From: Lysobacter sp.
Lineage (GTDB): Bacteria; Pseudomonadota; Gammaproteobacteria; Xanthomonadales; Xanthomonadaceae
Reading direction: 5' to 3'
Assembly (NCBI GenBank): GCA_011526085.1
Contig: WYBC01000035.1
Location: 1-64,000, forward strand
Length of the DNA stretch: 64,000 nt
The notes below the pieces were generated by a model that was given only the letters and a program-made list of their open reading frames with translations, ran no database searches and had not been told where the DNA came from. The position numbers were made by a program, and so were the translations under genes. This document shows, piece by piece, positions 63,132-64,000 of this stretch (position 1 is its first letter; each line of letters opens with the position of its first letter).

Positions 63132-64000
63132 TCAACGGGTCGCGATGGATCGCAGACTGTCGAGCATGCCGTCCAGCCCCTTGCGCCACGTCGGCGGATC
63201 GATATCGAAGTCCGAGCGCAGCCGGGTGGTATCGAGTACCGAATACGCCGGCCGCTTCGCCGGAGTCGGATAGTCGGCGGTCGCGATCGGCACGATCCGC
63301 GGCACGCGCGACAGCAGGCCGCGGGCATGCGCATCGGCGATGATGGCTTCGGCGAAGCCGTGCCACGAAGTCTCGCCGGCGGCGGTGAGATGCCACAGCC
63401 CCGACGGAACCGACGGCTGCGCGAGCGCGGCGGCGGTGATGTCCGCGATCAGTGCGGCAGGCGTGGGCGTGCCGCGCTGGTCGGCGACCACACGCAGTTC
63501 GTCGCGCTCGGCGGCGAGCCGCAGCATGGTGCGCATGAAATTCCTGCCATGCGCGGCGTAGACCCAAGCGGTGCGGAAGATCCGATGCGGCGCACCGCTG
63601 GCGCGGATCGCGTCCTCGCCGGCGAGCTTGCTGGCGCCGTAGACGCCGAGCGGCGCGGTGGCGTCGTCTTCGCGGTACGGGCGCGCCCCGTTGCCGTCGA
63701 AGACGTAGTCAGTGGAGTAATGCACCATCAGCGTGCCGCGTGCGGCGCAGGCCTCGGCGATGCGCGCGGGCGCCTCGGCATTGGCGCGGAACGCCGCATC
63801 GCGGTCGGATTCCGCCTTGTCGACGGCGGTGTAGGCGGCGGCATTGACGACGATGTCGGGCGCGATGCGTTCGATCAGCGCAGGCAGCGCGGCCGGCACA
63901 TCGAAATCGGCGCGCTCGCAGACCGTGCCGTCCTCGAACGCACCGCTGCGCGTGGTCGCGACCACTTCGCCGAGCGGTGCGAGACTGCGGCGCAGTTCGT
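63132..64000 (-). CDS. rmlD: dTDP-4-dehydrorhamnose reductase, N-terminus beyond the right edge
   Basis: About 289 codons are visible; the reading frame continues to the window end (ELRRSLAPLGEVVATTRSGA), so only the first few residues with the Rossmann GxxGxxG are missing. NAAAYTAVDKAESDRDAAFR, then HYSTDYVFDGNGARPYREDD, APLGVYGASKLAGEDAIRAS (catalytic YxxxK) and RTAWVYAAHGRNFMRTML are RmlD hallmarks. It makes dTDP-L-rhamnose for surface polysaccharide; other rml genes would be expected to the right. Confidence 0.95.
   Translation of the reverse strand, partial: ELRRSLAPLGEVVATTRSGAFEDGTVCERADFDVPAALPALIERIAPDIVVNAAAYTAVDKAESDRDAAFRANAEAPARIAEACAARGTLMVHYSTDYVFDGNGARPYREDDATAPLGVYGASKLAGEDAIRASGAPHRIFRTAWVYAAHGRNFMRTMLRLAAERDELRVVADQRGTPTPAALIADITAAALAQPSVPSGLWHLTAAGETSWHGFAEAIIADAHARGLLSRVPRIVPIATADYPTPAKRPAYSVLDTTRLRSDFDIDPPTWRKGLDGMLDSLRSIATR

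Overview
The window is high-GC DNA from a gammaproteobacterium, most likely of the family Xanthomonadaceae/Lysobacteraceae (Lysobacter, Luteimonas or relatives). Three things point there: the housekeeping block asnB - dapE - ArsC-like - dapD - glnD - map - rpsB - tsf - pyrH, the REP-type palindromes that begin with GTAG, and the TonB receptor/LacI/MFS style of sugar-use locus. Species cannot be fixed from the sequence alone. No rRNA, tRNA, CRISPR array or transposase gene was seen.

Region 1 (1-24,090, all minus strand) is a compact flagellum-type export and basal-body cluster. Read in the direction of transcription it holds two small head genes (a TPR protein and an unrecognised 128-aa protein), a second TPR gene with its own promoter, then fliQ-fliR-flhB-flhA, flgF-flgG-flgA-flgH-flgI, flgB-flgC-fliE-fliF, a FliG-like gene, fliH-fliI-fliJ, a FliK-position gene, flgD-flgE, a FliM-like gene, fliN-fliO-fliP and a FliA-like sigma factor. 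The last gene is a large RHS/YD-repeat protein that runs off the left edge. Most genes overlap by 1-11 bases. The export gate, ATPase, MS ring, rod, P and L rings and hook are present. Flagellin, cap, hook-filament junction, stator and chemotaxis genes are absent from the window. FliG is only 151 aa, FliM has no CheY-binding peptide, and FlgB and FlgC lack the usual N-terminal signature. A sigma-28-like promoter sits before the RHS gene. Together these suggest a specialised, possibly non-rotating flagellum-derived secretion apparatus.

Region 2 (24,100-34,500, minus strand) carries a PAP2/vanadium haloperoxidase-like exported protein and an alpha-glucoside phosphorolysis locus: LacI regulator, GH65 phosphorylase fused to beta-phosphoglucomutase, TonB receptor and MFS transporter. 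A perfect LacI-type inverted repeat overlaps the probable promoter of the operon.

Region 3 (34,650-49,450) is mostly core genome: parC, tpm, a penicillin-acylase family enzyme, asnB, a lipoprotein esterase, dapE, an ArsC-like gene, dapD, glnD and map. Upstream of asnB lies a probably leaderless 31-codon ORF with nine Asn codons, followed by two mutually exclusive hairpins. This looks like an asparagine attenuator. An AT-richer RelE-toxin islet between the ArsC-like gene and dapD is bracketed by inverted REP elements.

Region 4 (49,450-64,000) has a four-gene Csu-type (archaic chaperone-usher) fimbrial operon inserted between map and rpsB. rpsB and tsf follow. A GH13 amylase, an AIM24-family protein and a cupin sit between tsf and pyrH. 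The region ends with an exported S9 peptidase, the frameshifted 3' relic of a second S9 peptidase, and rmlD, cut by the right edge.
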